A stretch of DNA of 16,481 nucleotides, from assembly GCA_964360605.1 (NCBI GenBank), contig CAYHXN010000013.1, forward strand, positions 1-16,481, given 5' to 3'. Of this stretch, positions 6,336 through 12,918 are shown piece by piece. The notes under the pieces are model-generated. The model was not told the DNA's origin. It saw only the letters and a program-made list of their open reading frames with translations, and ran no database searches. Made by a program: the position numbers and the translations under genes. Position 1 is the stretch's first letter, and each line of letters opens with the position of its first letter. Source of the stretch: CAYHXN01 sp964360605. GTDB lineage: Bacteria > Patescibacteriota > Minisyncoccia > UBA6257 > WO2-44-18.

Positions 6336-7115
6336 GTGGGAAATGAAAAAGTAATTCCACACTCCACTAAGGGCTCTTCGTTTGTCCGTATAGCTAATCT
6401 AGACTTCCACGGCAATCTAGAAAAAGTTTTGCTTGTTCATAATACTGGACACTGGGTTCAAGAAGACGGAAAGGATCTTTTTTATAAGGATACTGGCTAT
6501 AGTTTGCCGGGCGGAAAACATAGAGTTTATTCCGAAGAAACCTTAAAAGGGCTTGGTTTGCCTATAGACTGCTGTGAGACTCCGGAAGAAACGGCGTTAA
6601 GAGAAGGGTTTGAAGAAGCAAACATTATTTTAAAAACTGAAGACCCGTATATTGCTCAATCCTTGATCGGTCTTGCGTCTGAAATAAAAAGGCGTAAACA
6701 AGAGAAAGAAGAGACCTACTTGCGAATGGCTGGGGAGGGATACGTAAAAAGTATCCACGGTTATTCGGAAATGGCGAAGCATCTACTAACAGATATTTCA
6801 CTTTTGCCAGAAGTGGAAAAGGCTTCTTGGGTGCGAACTTACGCTATTAACCCAGATGACGTTCTTGATTTAGATAAGGTAGGGACCAAAAACGAATTAG
6901 CCGATAATGTAGATTCAGTTCGTTGGCTCGACATTAAAGAATTAGAAAAATATATTTCCATTCTCCGCGATGCCTACATGGGAAAATTTGGCAGGGTTGG
7001 AAAATTCGAAACCTTCTTTGAATCTAAAAAGAGCCCTACCGGTTATTGGATTTACTACTCCACTCTCCGAAGATTAGGATTTAAAGATTGGCAATGGAGG
7101 GAAGCCCCGCTTTAG
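6336..7115 (+). CDS. Nudix hydrolase domain protein
   Basis: 259 residues from GTG 6336. The start is chosen by AAGGAG (6323-6328), 7 nt upstream; the nearby ATG at 6343 is out of frame. The Nudix domain is clear: VLLVHNTG (31-38), YSLPGGK (55-61), then E81-x7-R89-E90-G-F-E93-E94-A-N-I97, matching the Ex7REUxEExxU box with Asn in place of the usual Gly. About 20 residues (KHRVYSEETLKGLGLPIDCC) sit between the GG turn and the box, longer than usual. A C-terminal part (about 175-259) carries DSVRWLDIKELEKY, a typical Nudix ending, plus an extra helical tail. Substrate unknown. The last codons and stop are part of the terminator stem at 7105-7130. Confidence 0.8.
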   Translation: MGNEKVIPHSTKGSSFVRIANLDFHGNLEKVLLVHNTGHWVQEDGKDLFYKDTGYSLPGGKHRVYSEETLKGLGLPIDCCETPEETALREGFEEANIILKTEDPYIAQSLIGLASEIKRRKQEKEETYLRMAGEGYVKSIHGYSEMAKHLLTDISLLPEVEKASWVRTYAINPDDVLDLDKVGTKNELADNVDSVRWLDIKELEKYISILRDAYMGKFGRVGKFETFFESKKSPTGYWIYYSTLRRLGFKDWQWREAPL

Positions 7116-7130
7116 CGGGGTATTTTTTTT
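7105..7130 (+). terminator. Terminator overlapping the 6336 gene stop codon
   Basis: Stem CCCCGC (7105-7110) and GCGGGG (7115-7120) around TTTA, followed by TA and eight T (7123-7130). The stop codon TAG is 7113-7115, so the loop and stem include the final Pro-Leu-stop codons. Confidence 0.9.
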
Positions 7131-7145
7131 GCCACCGTGGTAAGT

Positions 7146-7151
7146 TATACT
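7146..7151 (+). promoter_or_regulatory. -10 box directly before the serS ATG
   Basis: TATACT (7146-7151) ends 8 nt before ATG 7160. No convincing -35 lies at 17 nt (the position falls in the T tract of the terminator). The predicted start is at or next to the ATG, implying leaderless serS mRNA. A terminator just upstream makes an own promoter necessary. Confidence 0.55.
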
Positions 7152-7159
7152 ATTTTATA

Positions 7160-8398
7160 ATGTTAGACGTTGCTTTAATCCGCGAAAAACCGGAGTATGT
7201 AAAAGAAAAAATTGCTTTTAAAAAAGCCAATCCATCTTTGGTGGACGAATTTTTAAAACTAGACGGCGAGTGGCGAAGTCTTAAATTAAAAACCGATGAA
7301 TTGCGGGCAAAGCTTAATGCTTTAAGTAAAGAACGAAAAATAGAAGAGGCTAAAGTAGTTAAGGAAGAATTAAAATCCGCCGAAGCTGGTCTGCCGGATT
7401 TAGAAAAACAACGCGATGAAATTTTGGATAAACTTCCCAATCTTCCCGCTGATAACTGGCCGGAAGGTAAAGACGAATCGGAAAATAAAGTTCTCCGTGA
7501 AGTAGGGGGCAAACCTAAGTTTAAATTCCCGCCGCAGGATTATCTGATAATCGCTCAAAAACTGGGCATTATTGACGTGGAACGAGCCGCCAAAGTTTCC
7601 GGCAGTCGATTCGGTTATTTAATGAAAGAAGCCGCTTTATTGGAGTTCGCCTTAGTCCAGCTGGCTTTTAATAAATTAATTAAAAAAGGTTTTACTCCAG
7701 TTATTCCGCCGGTAATGATTAGGCCCGATGTTTACAAAGGTATGGGACGGCTTGCCGGTTCTCAAACAGAAGAACGCTATTATTTCCCAAAGGACGAGCT
7801 TTATCTTGTGGGTAGCGCCGAACATACTATCGGGCCAATTCACGCTGATGAAGTTTTGGATGAAAAAGACCTACCTCGGCGCTACGTCGGTTTTTCCACT
7901 TGTTTCCGCCGCGAGGCTGGTTCCTACGGCAAAGACACTAAAGGAATTTTGCGCGTCCACCAATTTGATAAGGTAGAAATGTTTTCTTTTTCCAAACCAG
8001 AAGATTCGGAAAAGGAGCATAAATTTTTATTGGAATGCCAGGAAGAGTTAATGCGGGAATTGGGTCTGCCTTACCGCGTTGTCCAAATTTGCACTGGCGA
8101 TATGGGCTGGACCGATGCCGCGCAATACGACATTGAAACTTGGCTCCCTGGACAAAATCAATATCGTGAAACCCAATCTTGCTCCAACACTACGGATTTC
8201 CAATCGCGAGGAATAAACGCAAAACTCAAAACTCAAAGCTCAAAGCTCAAAGCTAATTATGTCCACATGTTAAATGGTACGGCGTTCGCTATTGGCCGCA
8301 TGCTTATCGCCATTATTGAAAATGGCCAAACCGAAAAAGGCACCGTCAAAATTCCCAAAGCTCTCCAAAAATACTGCGGATTTAAGGAGATTAAATAG
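7160..8398 (+). CDS. serS: Seryl-tRNA synthetase
   Basis: 412 residues from ATG 7160 (MLDVALIREKPEYVKEKI, the usual SerRS start). The N-terminal coiled-coil arm (about 25-105) reaches the long variable arm of tRNA-Ser. The class II core has motif 2 FRREAGSYGKDTKGILRVHQ and motif 3 GTAFAIGRMLIAIIENGQ, plus SCSNTTDFQSR. It makes Ser-tRNA for serine and, if present, selenocysteine. Just before motif 3, the segment normally reading like RRxNIRxR...HTLN is here AKLKTQSSKLKA, encoded by five perfect heptamers (8220-8254). The total length of this loop is about normal, so the repeat seems to have replaced rather than lengthened it. An in-frame extension to TTG 7088 is rejected because it crosses the upstream terminator. 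Confidence 0.95.
   Translation: MLDVALIREKPEYVKEKIAFKKANPSLVDEFLKLDGEWRSLKLKTDELRAKLNALSKERKIEEAKVVKEELKSAEAGLPDLEKQRDEILDKLPNLPADNWPEGKDESENKVLREVGGKPKFKFPPQDYLIIAQKLGIIDVERAAKVSGSRFGYLMKEAALLEFALVQLAFNKLIKKGFTPVIPPVMIRPDVYKGMGRLAGSQTEERYYFPKDELYLVGSAEHTIGPIHADEVLDEKDLPRRYVGFSTCFRREAGSYGKDTKGILRVHQFDKVEMFSFSKPEDSEKEHKFLLECQEELMRELGLPYRVVQICTGDMGWTDAAQYDIETWLPGQNQYRETQSCSNTTDFQSRGINAKLKTQSSKLKANYVHMLNGTAFAIGRMLIAIIENGQTEKGTVKIPKALQKYCGFKEIK
8220..8254 (+). repeat. In-frame five-unit heptamer array inside serS
   Basis: CAAAACT twice, then CAAAGCT three times, with no mismatch within each type. It encodes roughly residues 354-366 of SerRS (K-L-K-T-Q-S-S-K-L-K-A). The reading frame is kept. It has the same unit number and length (35 nt) as the array upstream of greA. 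Confidence 0.95.
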
Positions 8399-8399
8399 G

Positions 8400-8418
8400 A
8401 GAATTATAGAGTAATTCT
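8400..8418 (+). other. Hairpin in the serS-alr gap
   Basis: AGAATTA (8400-8406) and TAATTCT (8412-8418), loop TAGAG, starting 2 nt after the serS stop. No T tract follows, so it is not a standard terminator. It may protect the serS mRNA 3' end. Confidence 0.4.
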
Positions 8419-8420
8419 AC

Positions 8421-8449
8421 TTGCCTAATAAGGGTTTTTATTGTAAATT
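8421..8449 (+). promoter_or_regulatory. Candidate alr promoter close to the ATG
   Basis: TTGCCT (8421-8426), 17 nt, TAAATT (8444-8449), ending 8 nt before ATG 8458. The predicted start falls within 0-3 nt of the ATG. The -10 is weaker than the others. An AAGGG motif lies 3 nt before the ATG, too close for a typical SD site. Confidence 0.4.
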
Positions 8450-8457
8450 AAGGGTAA

Positions 8458-9630
8458 ATGAAGCCAAATTTGAAGGTGTGGGTTAATATTAGCTCTAAAG
8501 ATGCCTCTCATAATTATAAGACCGTCCGATCGCTACTCGCGCCTAAAACCAAGCTTTGGGCAGTAGTAAAATCCAACGCTTACGGCCATGGATTACTTGC
8601 CTTTTCCAAAATCGCCAACGATTTAGGCGTGGATGGTTTTTGCGTTGATAGCGTCGTGGAGGGTACAAAGCTCCGACAAAATGGCATTAAAAAACCGATT
8701 TTAGTGTTAGGCCCAACTCTACCCGGTCTTTTAGTAGATGCCGCGAAAAACAAAATTGCCGTCACAATTTCCGCACCAGAACAGCTCACGGCTTATTTAA
8801 AATCAAAATTCAAACCGGAATTTCACCTGAAAATTGACACCGGCATGCACCGGCAGGGCTTTTATCCGAATGATTTAAAAAAAATTATTCGGCAAATTAA
8901 AAATTTCCCGCCACAAATTTTAAAAACAGCACATAGAAGGCGGGATCCCGTCAGCGGCGGGACAAGATTAAAGATTCAAGATTCATTAACTGGCGTTTAC
9001 ACTCATTTCGCTTCGGCCAAAGACATTAATTATCCAACTTTTACCGATCTCCAGTTTGAAGAATTTCAAAAAGCGGTGCGAATCTTAGAAAAATCTGGGT
9101 TCAAAAATTTAATTAAGCATTGCGCGGCAAGCGGTGGAGCGTTGATTAATAAAAAATATCACCTAGACGCGGCGCGGATTGGAATCGCTTTGTACGGTCT
9201 TTGGCCTTCTCGGGAATTAGAAGTTCAACTTGGAAACAAGATAAAACTCAAACCCGTGCTTTCCTGGCACAGCATTATTAGCGAAACTAAATCTCTGAAA
9301 AAGGGGGATTATGTCGGCTATGATCTGACCGAAAAGATTTTAAAACCGACGAAAATAGCCGTTATTCCAATCGGCTATTGGCATGGCTTTGACAGAAAAC
9401 TTTCCAGCGTGGGCGAAGTTTTAATAAAAAATAAACGGGCGCGTGTTCTTGGACGGGTCTCCATGGATTTAATCGTGGTTGATGTCGGCAACATTCAATG
9501 TAGGGCGGGCGATCGGGCAACTTTAATTGGCGGTGAAATAACTGCCAGCGAACTAGCCCAAAAAACCGCCACCACTCATTACGAAATTATTACGCGAATC
9601 AATCCGTTGACTGAAAGAATTATTATCTAA
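8458..9630 (+). CDS. alr: Alanine racemase
   Basis: 390 residues. A PLP-dependent fold III racemase making D-alanine for peptidoglycan. The N-terminal TIM barrel has WAVVKSNAYGHG with the PLP lysine K38, and KIDTGMHRQGF with R132. The C-terminal beta domain has GDYVGYD with Y288 as the likely catalytic tyrosine, IPIGYWHGFDRKLS (usual GYADG; here Trp-His), and LGRVSMDLIVVDV. About 22 residues (156-177, including RRRDPVSGGTRLKIQDS) are inserted between the barrel strand and GVYTHFASAKD and are encoded by a composite palindrome/heptamer repeat (8939-8983). Without it, the length would be that of ordinary Alr. The frame and active-site residues stay intact. An ftsQ-like gene follows 11 nt downstream, so both are probably one unit. 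Confidence 0.93.
   Translation: MKPNLKVWVNISSKDASHNYKTVRSLLAPKTKLWAVVKSNAYGHGLLAFSKIANDLGVDGFCVDSVVEGTKLRQNGIKKPILVLGPTLPGLLVDAAKNKIAVTISAPEQLTAYLKSKFKPEFHLKIDTGMHRQGFYPNDLKKIIRQIKNFPPQILKTAHRRRDPVSGGTRLKIQDSLTGVYTHFASAKDINYPTFTDLQFEEFQKAVRILEKSGFKNLIKHCAASGGALINKKYHLDAARIGIALYGLWPSRELEVQLGNKIKLKPVLSWHSIISETKSLKKGDYVGYDLTEKILKPTKIAVIPIGYWHGFDRKLSSVGEVLIKNKRARVLGRVSMDLIVVDVGNIQCRAGDRATLIGGEITASELAQKTATTHYEIITRINPLTERIII
8939..8983 (+). repeat. Composite palindrome plus heptamer element inside alr
   Basis: GGCGGGA occurs twice (8939-8945 and 8956-8962). The first overlaps the perfect palindrome CGGGATCCCG (8941-8950). TCCCG (8946-8950) can pair with CGGGA (8958-8962). The palindromic part is followed at once by three heptamers CAAGATT, AAAGATT, CAAGATT (8963-8983). 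It is translated in frame as part of an extra segment of Alr. Confidence 0.8.
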
Positions 9631-9641
9631 ATTATTCGCGA

Positions 9642-10430
9642 ATGAATATTTATAAGTCAGATGGCCGAAGTACTAGAAACAAGGGCTTCTGGCGATTTAA
9701 GATTTATATTTTCATTATTCTTGGTTGCGGTTTGGTAGTACTGGGAATTTATATCATCTTTCTTTCACCGCTTATGAAAGTACAAGTAGAAGTAGTCGGA
9801 AATCAGCGAATTAATTCTGAAGAGCTGCTCGCCGCTATTCAAAATCAATTACTAAACAAAACTATTCCAAAATTATTAGGGATTAATAATTATCTTTCTT
9901 GGATTGGTAAAGTAAAGTTAGACGAACCCTTATTGGCTAAATTAACCGTGGACAAAATGCTTTGGCAAAAAAAGGTTCGTTTAATCATAGAAGAACGCCA
10001 GCCTTTTGGCGTTTGGTGCCATGATTCGGCTAATCTTCAACACGCCTGCTATTGGTTTGATAAAACCGGAGTACTGTTTGAAAACGCGCCCGCCCCAGAA
10101 GGCCATTTAATTTTAAGAATTGACAGCGACGCGGCCGCAACGCCGGTGATTGGACAACCCGCCGTTAATCAAGAGTGGTATCAAGTTATTTTAAGAATCA
10201 TCGGTTTTTTTGAAAAAAATAAGCTAGCGGTTAAAAAATACGAACTCAAAGAGCCGCTGCAAGAATTTCACGCCTTGTCATTAGCCGGAGCGTCAGTGAA
10301 TTTCAGTTTGCGGTTTGACCCCGCGAATTCTTTAGCCGGCTTGGCGACATTTTTAGAAAAAAACTCGTTAAAGGGCCTGCAATATATTGATTTAACGGTA
10401 GAAAACCGAATGTACGTTAAATCTAGGTAA
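9642..10430 (+). CDS. FtsQ/DivIB-like cell division protein
   Basis: 262 residues. A short basic cytoplasmic N-terminus, one transmembrane helix (about 19-42), then a POTRA-like start MKVQVEVVGNQRINSEELLAAI (45-66), as expected for FtsQ/DivIB. The C-terminal half ends with LKGLQYIDLTVENRMYVKSR, resembling the FtsQ 'IDLR-N-RVYVK' ending. It would sit in the membrane and link early and late divisome proteins outside the cytoplasm. Overall similarity is low, as is normal for this family, so topology and the two motif blocks carry the call. Placement 11 nt after alr, a peptidoglycan precursor gene, supports it. No SD site is visible. No T-tract terminator follows; a repeat remnant lies at 10448-10479. 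Confidence 0.75.
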   Translation: MNIYKSDGRSTRNKGFWRFKIYIFIILGCGLVVLGIYIIFLSPLMKVQVEVVGNQRINSEELLAAIQNQLLNKTIPKLLGINNYLSWIGKVKLDEPLLAKLTVDKMLWQKKVRLIIEERQPFGVWCHDSANLQHACYWFDKTGVLFENAPAPEGHLILRIDSDAAATPVIGQPAVNQEWYQVILRIIGFFEKNKLAVKKYELKEPLQEFHALSLAGASVNFSLRFDPANSLAGLATFLEKNSLKGLQYIDLTVENRMYVKSR

Positions 10431-10447
10431 TAAGAGATGAGCGACCA

Positions 10448-10479
10448 CCGCCAAGGCGGGGCAGGCAAGAGGCAAGGGG
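10448..10479 (+). repeat. Palindrome plus heptamer element between convergent genes
   Basis: CCGCC-AA-GGCGG (10448-10459), followed after 6 nt by two heptamer-like units CAAGAGG and CAAGGGG (10466-10479). The order (GC palindrome, then CAAG-type heptamers) is the same as in the alr element. It lies between the ftsQ-like stop and the stop of the minus-strand glycosyltransferase. No T tract is adjacent. Confidence 0.5.
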
Positions 10480-10488
10480 ATTTTATAA

Positions 10489-12363
10489 CTATAGTTTATA
10501 AATAAATATAGATTTTCCGGCTCTGGCGTACGGCTTATACGGATCATTCAGCCATAAATACTCGTCAACCGGATTCCGAACACCGCTAGTCAACTGGCCT
10601 TTAGCGCTCTGAATTGTATTAATAGAAACTGCCAGCCATTCTATACCCGCTTCTTCTTTTGGATTGCCACGAACCGATTGCCATAATTCAACCGCTTCTC
10701 CGAGATAATATTTAGGACTTCCACCGCCGAAATAATCCACCGCGATTTTACTGATTCCATTCTCCTTTACCCATATCGCTAACCGTTTAAGATCTTGCCC
10801 CCAATCATAATTAGAATCGGTTACCGACCGATAACCGTGATTGGTCCCGCCGCCAAAGATATTAAAATAGGAAAGGTAGTGAGGATAAACCACCAACGAA
10901 GATATAAAAAACCAAAGTAACAAGGCAGTAAGCGCTACTGTTTTAAATGAAAGACCGATCAGTTCGTGAGCGAAAATTAAAACCCGCACCGAGATGTTTT
11001 TAAAAAGCAAAGCGTCTTCAATGCTAAACCACTTTTTTAGTGCTCCAGCGGCCAAAATATACATAAACGGAATGGTTGGTAGAATATGCCGAACGCCAAT
11101 ATTGAGATTATTATTAATACTTATAACCCAATATAAAACCACAAAAACCAATATGGAAAATTCGGGAAAACGGAGCGACAGATATTCAGTGAAAGCGGAC
11201 GACTTTTTAAAAATCACGCCTGCACCGGATTTTAAAAACCCGAAAAAACCAAGCACAAAACTAAAAATCAGCATCAACAAAACCGGAATTGGCTCTTTTA
11301 ATAAATAAACTATCGGAAAATAATATGACCAGCTGATGTTAGAAACTTCACCAAGAAAATAAGTTGTGTTGCCGCCGGTAGCCCGCTGAAAAATCACCAG
11401 TATGCCGGTAAAATATTCCGCCAAGGGCCGTAAAATTTGTATTCCGCTGGCCCATTGAATGATTTCTGGAAAGACTCTGGGAGTGAAGGTCTCTAAAAAT
11501 TTTGTGGTGTCGGCAACCTGCTTTTCTATTGGATAATTGATAACCAAAATCGCGTACACAACATATACTAGCGTGAAACCTATAAGAAAAATTAAAAATA
11601 GTGAACGGCAATAGCGAAAACAACGAATGCCGAAACGGCGTAATCGGCCGCGATTTGGATCGGTCATTTTCCAATCGCGCCAAACGCTGGCAAGATAAAA
11701 AACTGCCATTAAAAATATAAAAAGTGGGACAAGAAGAAAATTGGAAAATTTTAAAAGCTGGGCGATACCGAAACCAAGACCGGCCCAGATAAGATTCGTC
11801 GGCGATGGTTTAGAAAGAAACCGCAAAAATAAAAATAACGACAATAAAACCCCAAAAGTCGCGCCAATATCTGTCGTCACATAGTGGCCGTGAGCTAAAA
11901 CGGTAGGGGAAAGCGCGAACAGAAAAGCTGGCAACAACGCCCACCAGCGACCAAGTAATTCTTTAGAAAAAATATAAATTAAAATGATGGTCGCTAAAGT
12001 AAGTAAGGTCGGCAAAAATCGGGACCAAAAAATAATGAAGTCAGCGCCGTTACCGCTCTCATACAAAAACTTAGCGCCCAGCGACCATTGTTCGTTAAGG
12101 CCGTTTTTCCATTCCTCGGTTTCAATAGGAAAGTTCAGTTTTTGAAAGAGGAGCGGCAGGCCGGCCAGAACCTTAATCATGGGCGGATGTTCCGGATTTA
12201 AACGATAATCAAGATATTTTACATAGCTATAACCGGCCGGAATATGAGCCAATTCGTCCATAATCGCCGAATCGCCGCGAGAAGCCCCAAACATCAGAAA
12301 ACCACTTACAATTATCATAACCGCTACAAGCAACCAACAAACAAAAGTAGAAATACGGTACAT
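10489..12363 (-). CDS. GT-C (PMT/ArnT-like) membrane glycosyltransferase
   Basis: 624 residues with about 10-13 hydrophobic helices. The first periplasmic loop has the acidic pair D36-E37 in MDELAHIPAGYSYV, then YRLNPEHPPMIKVLAGLP (53-70), the signature of the GT39/PMT-like superfamily. A second cluster, LSPTVLAHGHYVTTDIGATF, also fits this group. A soluble C-terminal part (about 505-624) contains SVTDSNYDWGQDLKRLAIWVKENGI, common in bacterial members. It probably transfers a sugar from a polyprenyl-phosphate carrier to an extracytoplasmic acceptor; the family 2 enzyme at 2481-3215 could supply such a donor. It is convergent with the ftsQ-like gene. A TATAAT ends 6 nt before the ATG, and no SD site is seen. 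Confidence 0.87.
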   Translation of the reverse strand: MYRISTFVCWLLVAVMIIVSGFLMFGASRGDSAIMDELAHIPAGYSYVKYLDYRLNPEHPPMIKVLAGLPLLFQKLNFPIETEEWKNGLNEQWSLGAKFLYESGNGADFIIFWSRFLPTLLTLATIILIYIFSKELLGRWWALLPAFLFALSPTVLAHGHYVTTDIGATFGVLLSLFLFLRFLSKPSPTNLIWAGLGFGIAQLLKFSNFLLVPLFIFLMAVFYLASVWRDWKMTDPNRGRLRRFGIRCFRYCRSLFLIFLIGFTLVYVVYAILVINYPIEKQVADTTKFLETFTPRVFPEIIQWASGIQILRPLAEYFTGILVIFQRATGGNTTYFLGEVSNISWSYYFPIVYLLKEPIPVLLMLIFSFVLGFFGFLKSGAGVIFKKSSAFTEYLSLRFPEFSILVFVVLYWVISINNNLNIGVRHILPTIPFMYILAAGALKKWFSIEDALLFKNISVRVLIFAHELIGLSFKTVALTALLLWFFISSLVVYPHYLSYFNIFGGGTNHGYRSVTDSNYDWGQDLKRLAIWVKENGISKIAVDYFGGGSPKYYLGEAVELWQSVRGNPKEEAGIEWLAVSINTIQSAKGQLTSGVRNPVDEYLWLNDPYKPYARAGKSIFIYKL

Positions 12364-12369
12364 AACTTC

Positions 12370-12375
12370 ATTATA
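12370..12375 (-). promoter_or_regulatory. -10 box directly before the minus-strand glycosyltransferase
   Basis: A perfect TATAAT reads on the minus strand from 12375 to 12370, 6 nt before the ATG at 12363, so the A of the ATG is the expected +1. The -35 position falls in the GTCATTG-type repeat and offers only a weak TCGCAA. A leaderless transcript is predicted. Confidence 0.55.
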
Positions 12376-12389
12376 AATCTTATTTGGCC

Positions 12390-12416
12390 GTCATTGCGAG
12401 CGAACCGAAGCAATCT
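12390..12416 (+). repeat. GTCATTGCGA...GAAGCAATCT repeat, copy 1
   Basis: GTCATTGCGA and GAAGCAATCT flank a 7-nt core GCGAACC. It can fold as ATTGC (12393-12397) with GCAAT (12410-12414) around a GAGC-GAA-CCGA core. I recall similar sequences as dispersed repeats in many bacterial genomes; that is memory, not a search. Confidence 0.75.
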
Positions 12417-12422
12417 TATACT
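12394..12422 (+). promoter_or_regulatory. Possible promoter for the 12481 gene, built from repeat DNA
   Basis: TTGCGA (12394-12399), 17 nt, TATACT (12417-12422). The -35 lies inside repeat copy 1 and the -10 in the spacer to copy 2. The predicted start near 12429 would put copy 2 as a hairpin in the leader. Confidence 0.35.
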
Positions 12423-12428
12423 CTATTT

Positions 12429-12473
12429 GTCATTGCGATCCGCCAACTAGCGGAGAAGCAATCTTACAATGAC
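12429..12473 (+). repeat. GTCATTGCGA...GAAGCAATCT repeat, copy 2, with nested palindrome
   Basis: The same frame as copy 1 (GTCATTGCGA and GAAGCAATCT), but the core is another palindrome: TCCGC (12439-12443) and GCGGA (12450-12454). Outer ends GTCATTG (12429-12435) and CAATGAC (12467-12473) are perfect inverted repeats, so the whole unit can fold. An ATG for the next gene (12469) lies in its right end. Confidence 0.8.
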
Positions 12474-12480
12474 AGGCACA

Positions 12481-12879
12481 ATGTTCAAATTTCCTAAAGA
12501 CACTAAAGAATATCATTGGACTTCGCACATTAAAAATAAGATGCTTTTTTACCGTATTTCCGAGCAAAAAATAAAAACTATTTTAAAATCCTACGACCGT
12601 AAAGAAGAGGGGGTCGCGCAAAATACTATGGCGGTTATGAAACGGAACGACACGCCGAAACGGCAGGAAGAAATTTGGCTGATGTATCAAAATAGGGTAG
12701 CCCCTCGACTACGCTCGGGGAATAAAAAATTATTAGTTCCTAAGTCTATTGAAGGACTACCTTATTCAAAAATTATTTTAATCAGCGCGTGGCGCTACCC
12801 GGGAAAGAGTAAACCCGGCAAGCAAATTCCAATACCTGATGATATTCTGCAGGAAATTAAGGATGTGTGGTTTGCTTAG
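12481..12879 (+). CDS. Small DUF4258-like protein of unknown function
   Basis: 132 residues from ATG 12481. An in-frame ATG at 12469 would add Met-Thr-Gly-Thr encoded by the end of the upstream repeat, so I prefer 12481; no SD site decides. The N-terminus YHWTSHIKNKMLFYRISEQKI resembles the DUF4258 pattern (H...KM..Y.IS...), a group sometimes linked to toxin-like folds. Later blocks are EIWLMYQ and ISAWRYPG, followed by IPIPDDI. No antitoxin partner is adjacent. Residues 71-83 (NRVAPRLRSGNKK) interrupt the protein and include the translation of a hairpin repeat (12701-12720). Its start region arises from repeat DNA. The gene lies between two minus-strand genes. The family assignment is tentative. 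Confidence 0.6.
   Translation: MFKFPKDTKEYHWTSHIKNKMLFYRISEQKIKTILKSYDRKEEGVAQNTMAVMKRNDTPKRQEEIWLMYQNRVAPRLRSGNKKLLVPKSIEGLPYSKIILISAWRYPGKSKPGKQIPIPDDILQEIKDVWFA
12701..12720 (+). repeat. Hairpin repeat inside the DUF4258-like gene
   Basis: CCCC and GGGG arms flank TCGACTACGCTC. On the minus strand the core reads GAGC-GTAG-TCGA, matching the GAGC...YGA core of the other hairpins. It is translated in frame as P-R-L-R-S-G (residues 75-80). Confidence 0.8.
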
Positions 12880-12918
12880 GCATTCTCAAGCCTTAACTCG
12901 GGAACCATAAGAAATTAT

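Noticed and set aside
7088..7159. In-frame extension of serS to a TTG at 7088
   Set aside because: It would run through the upstream terminator hairpin and T tract. The family start MLDVALIREKPEYV begins at ATG 7160, right after a -10 box.
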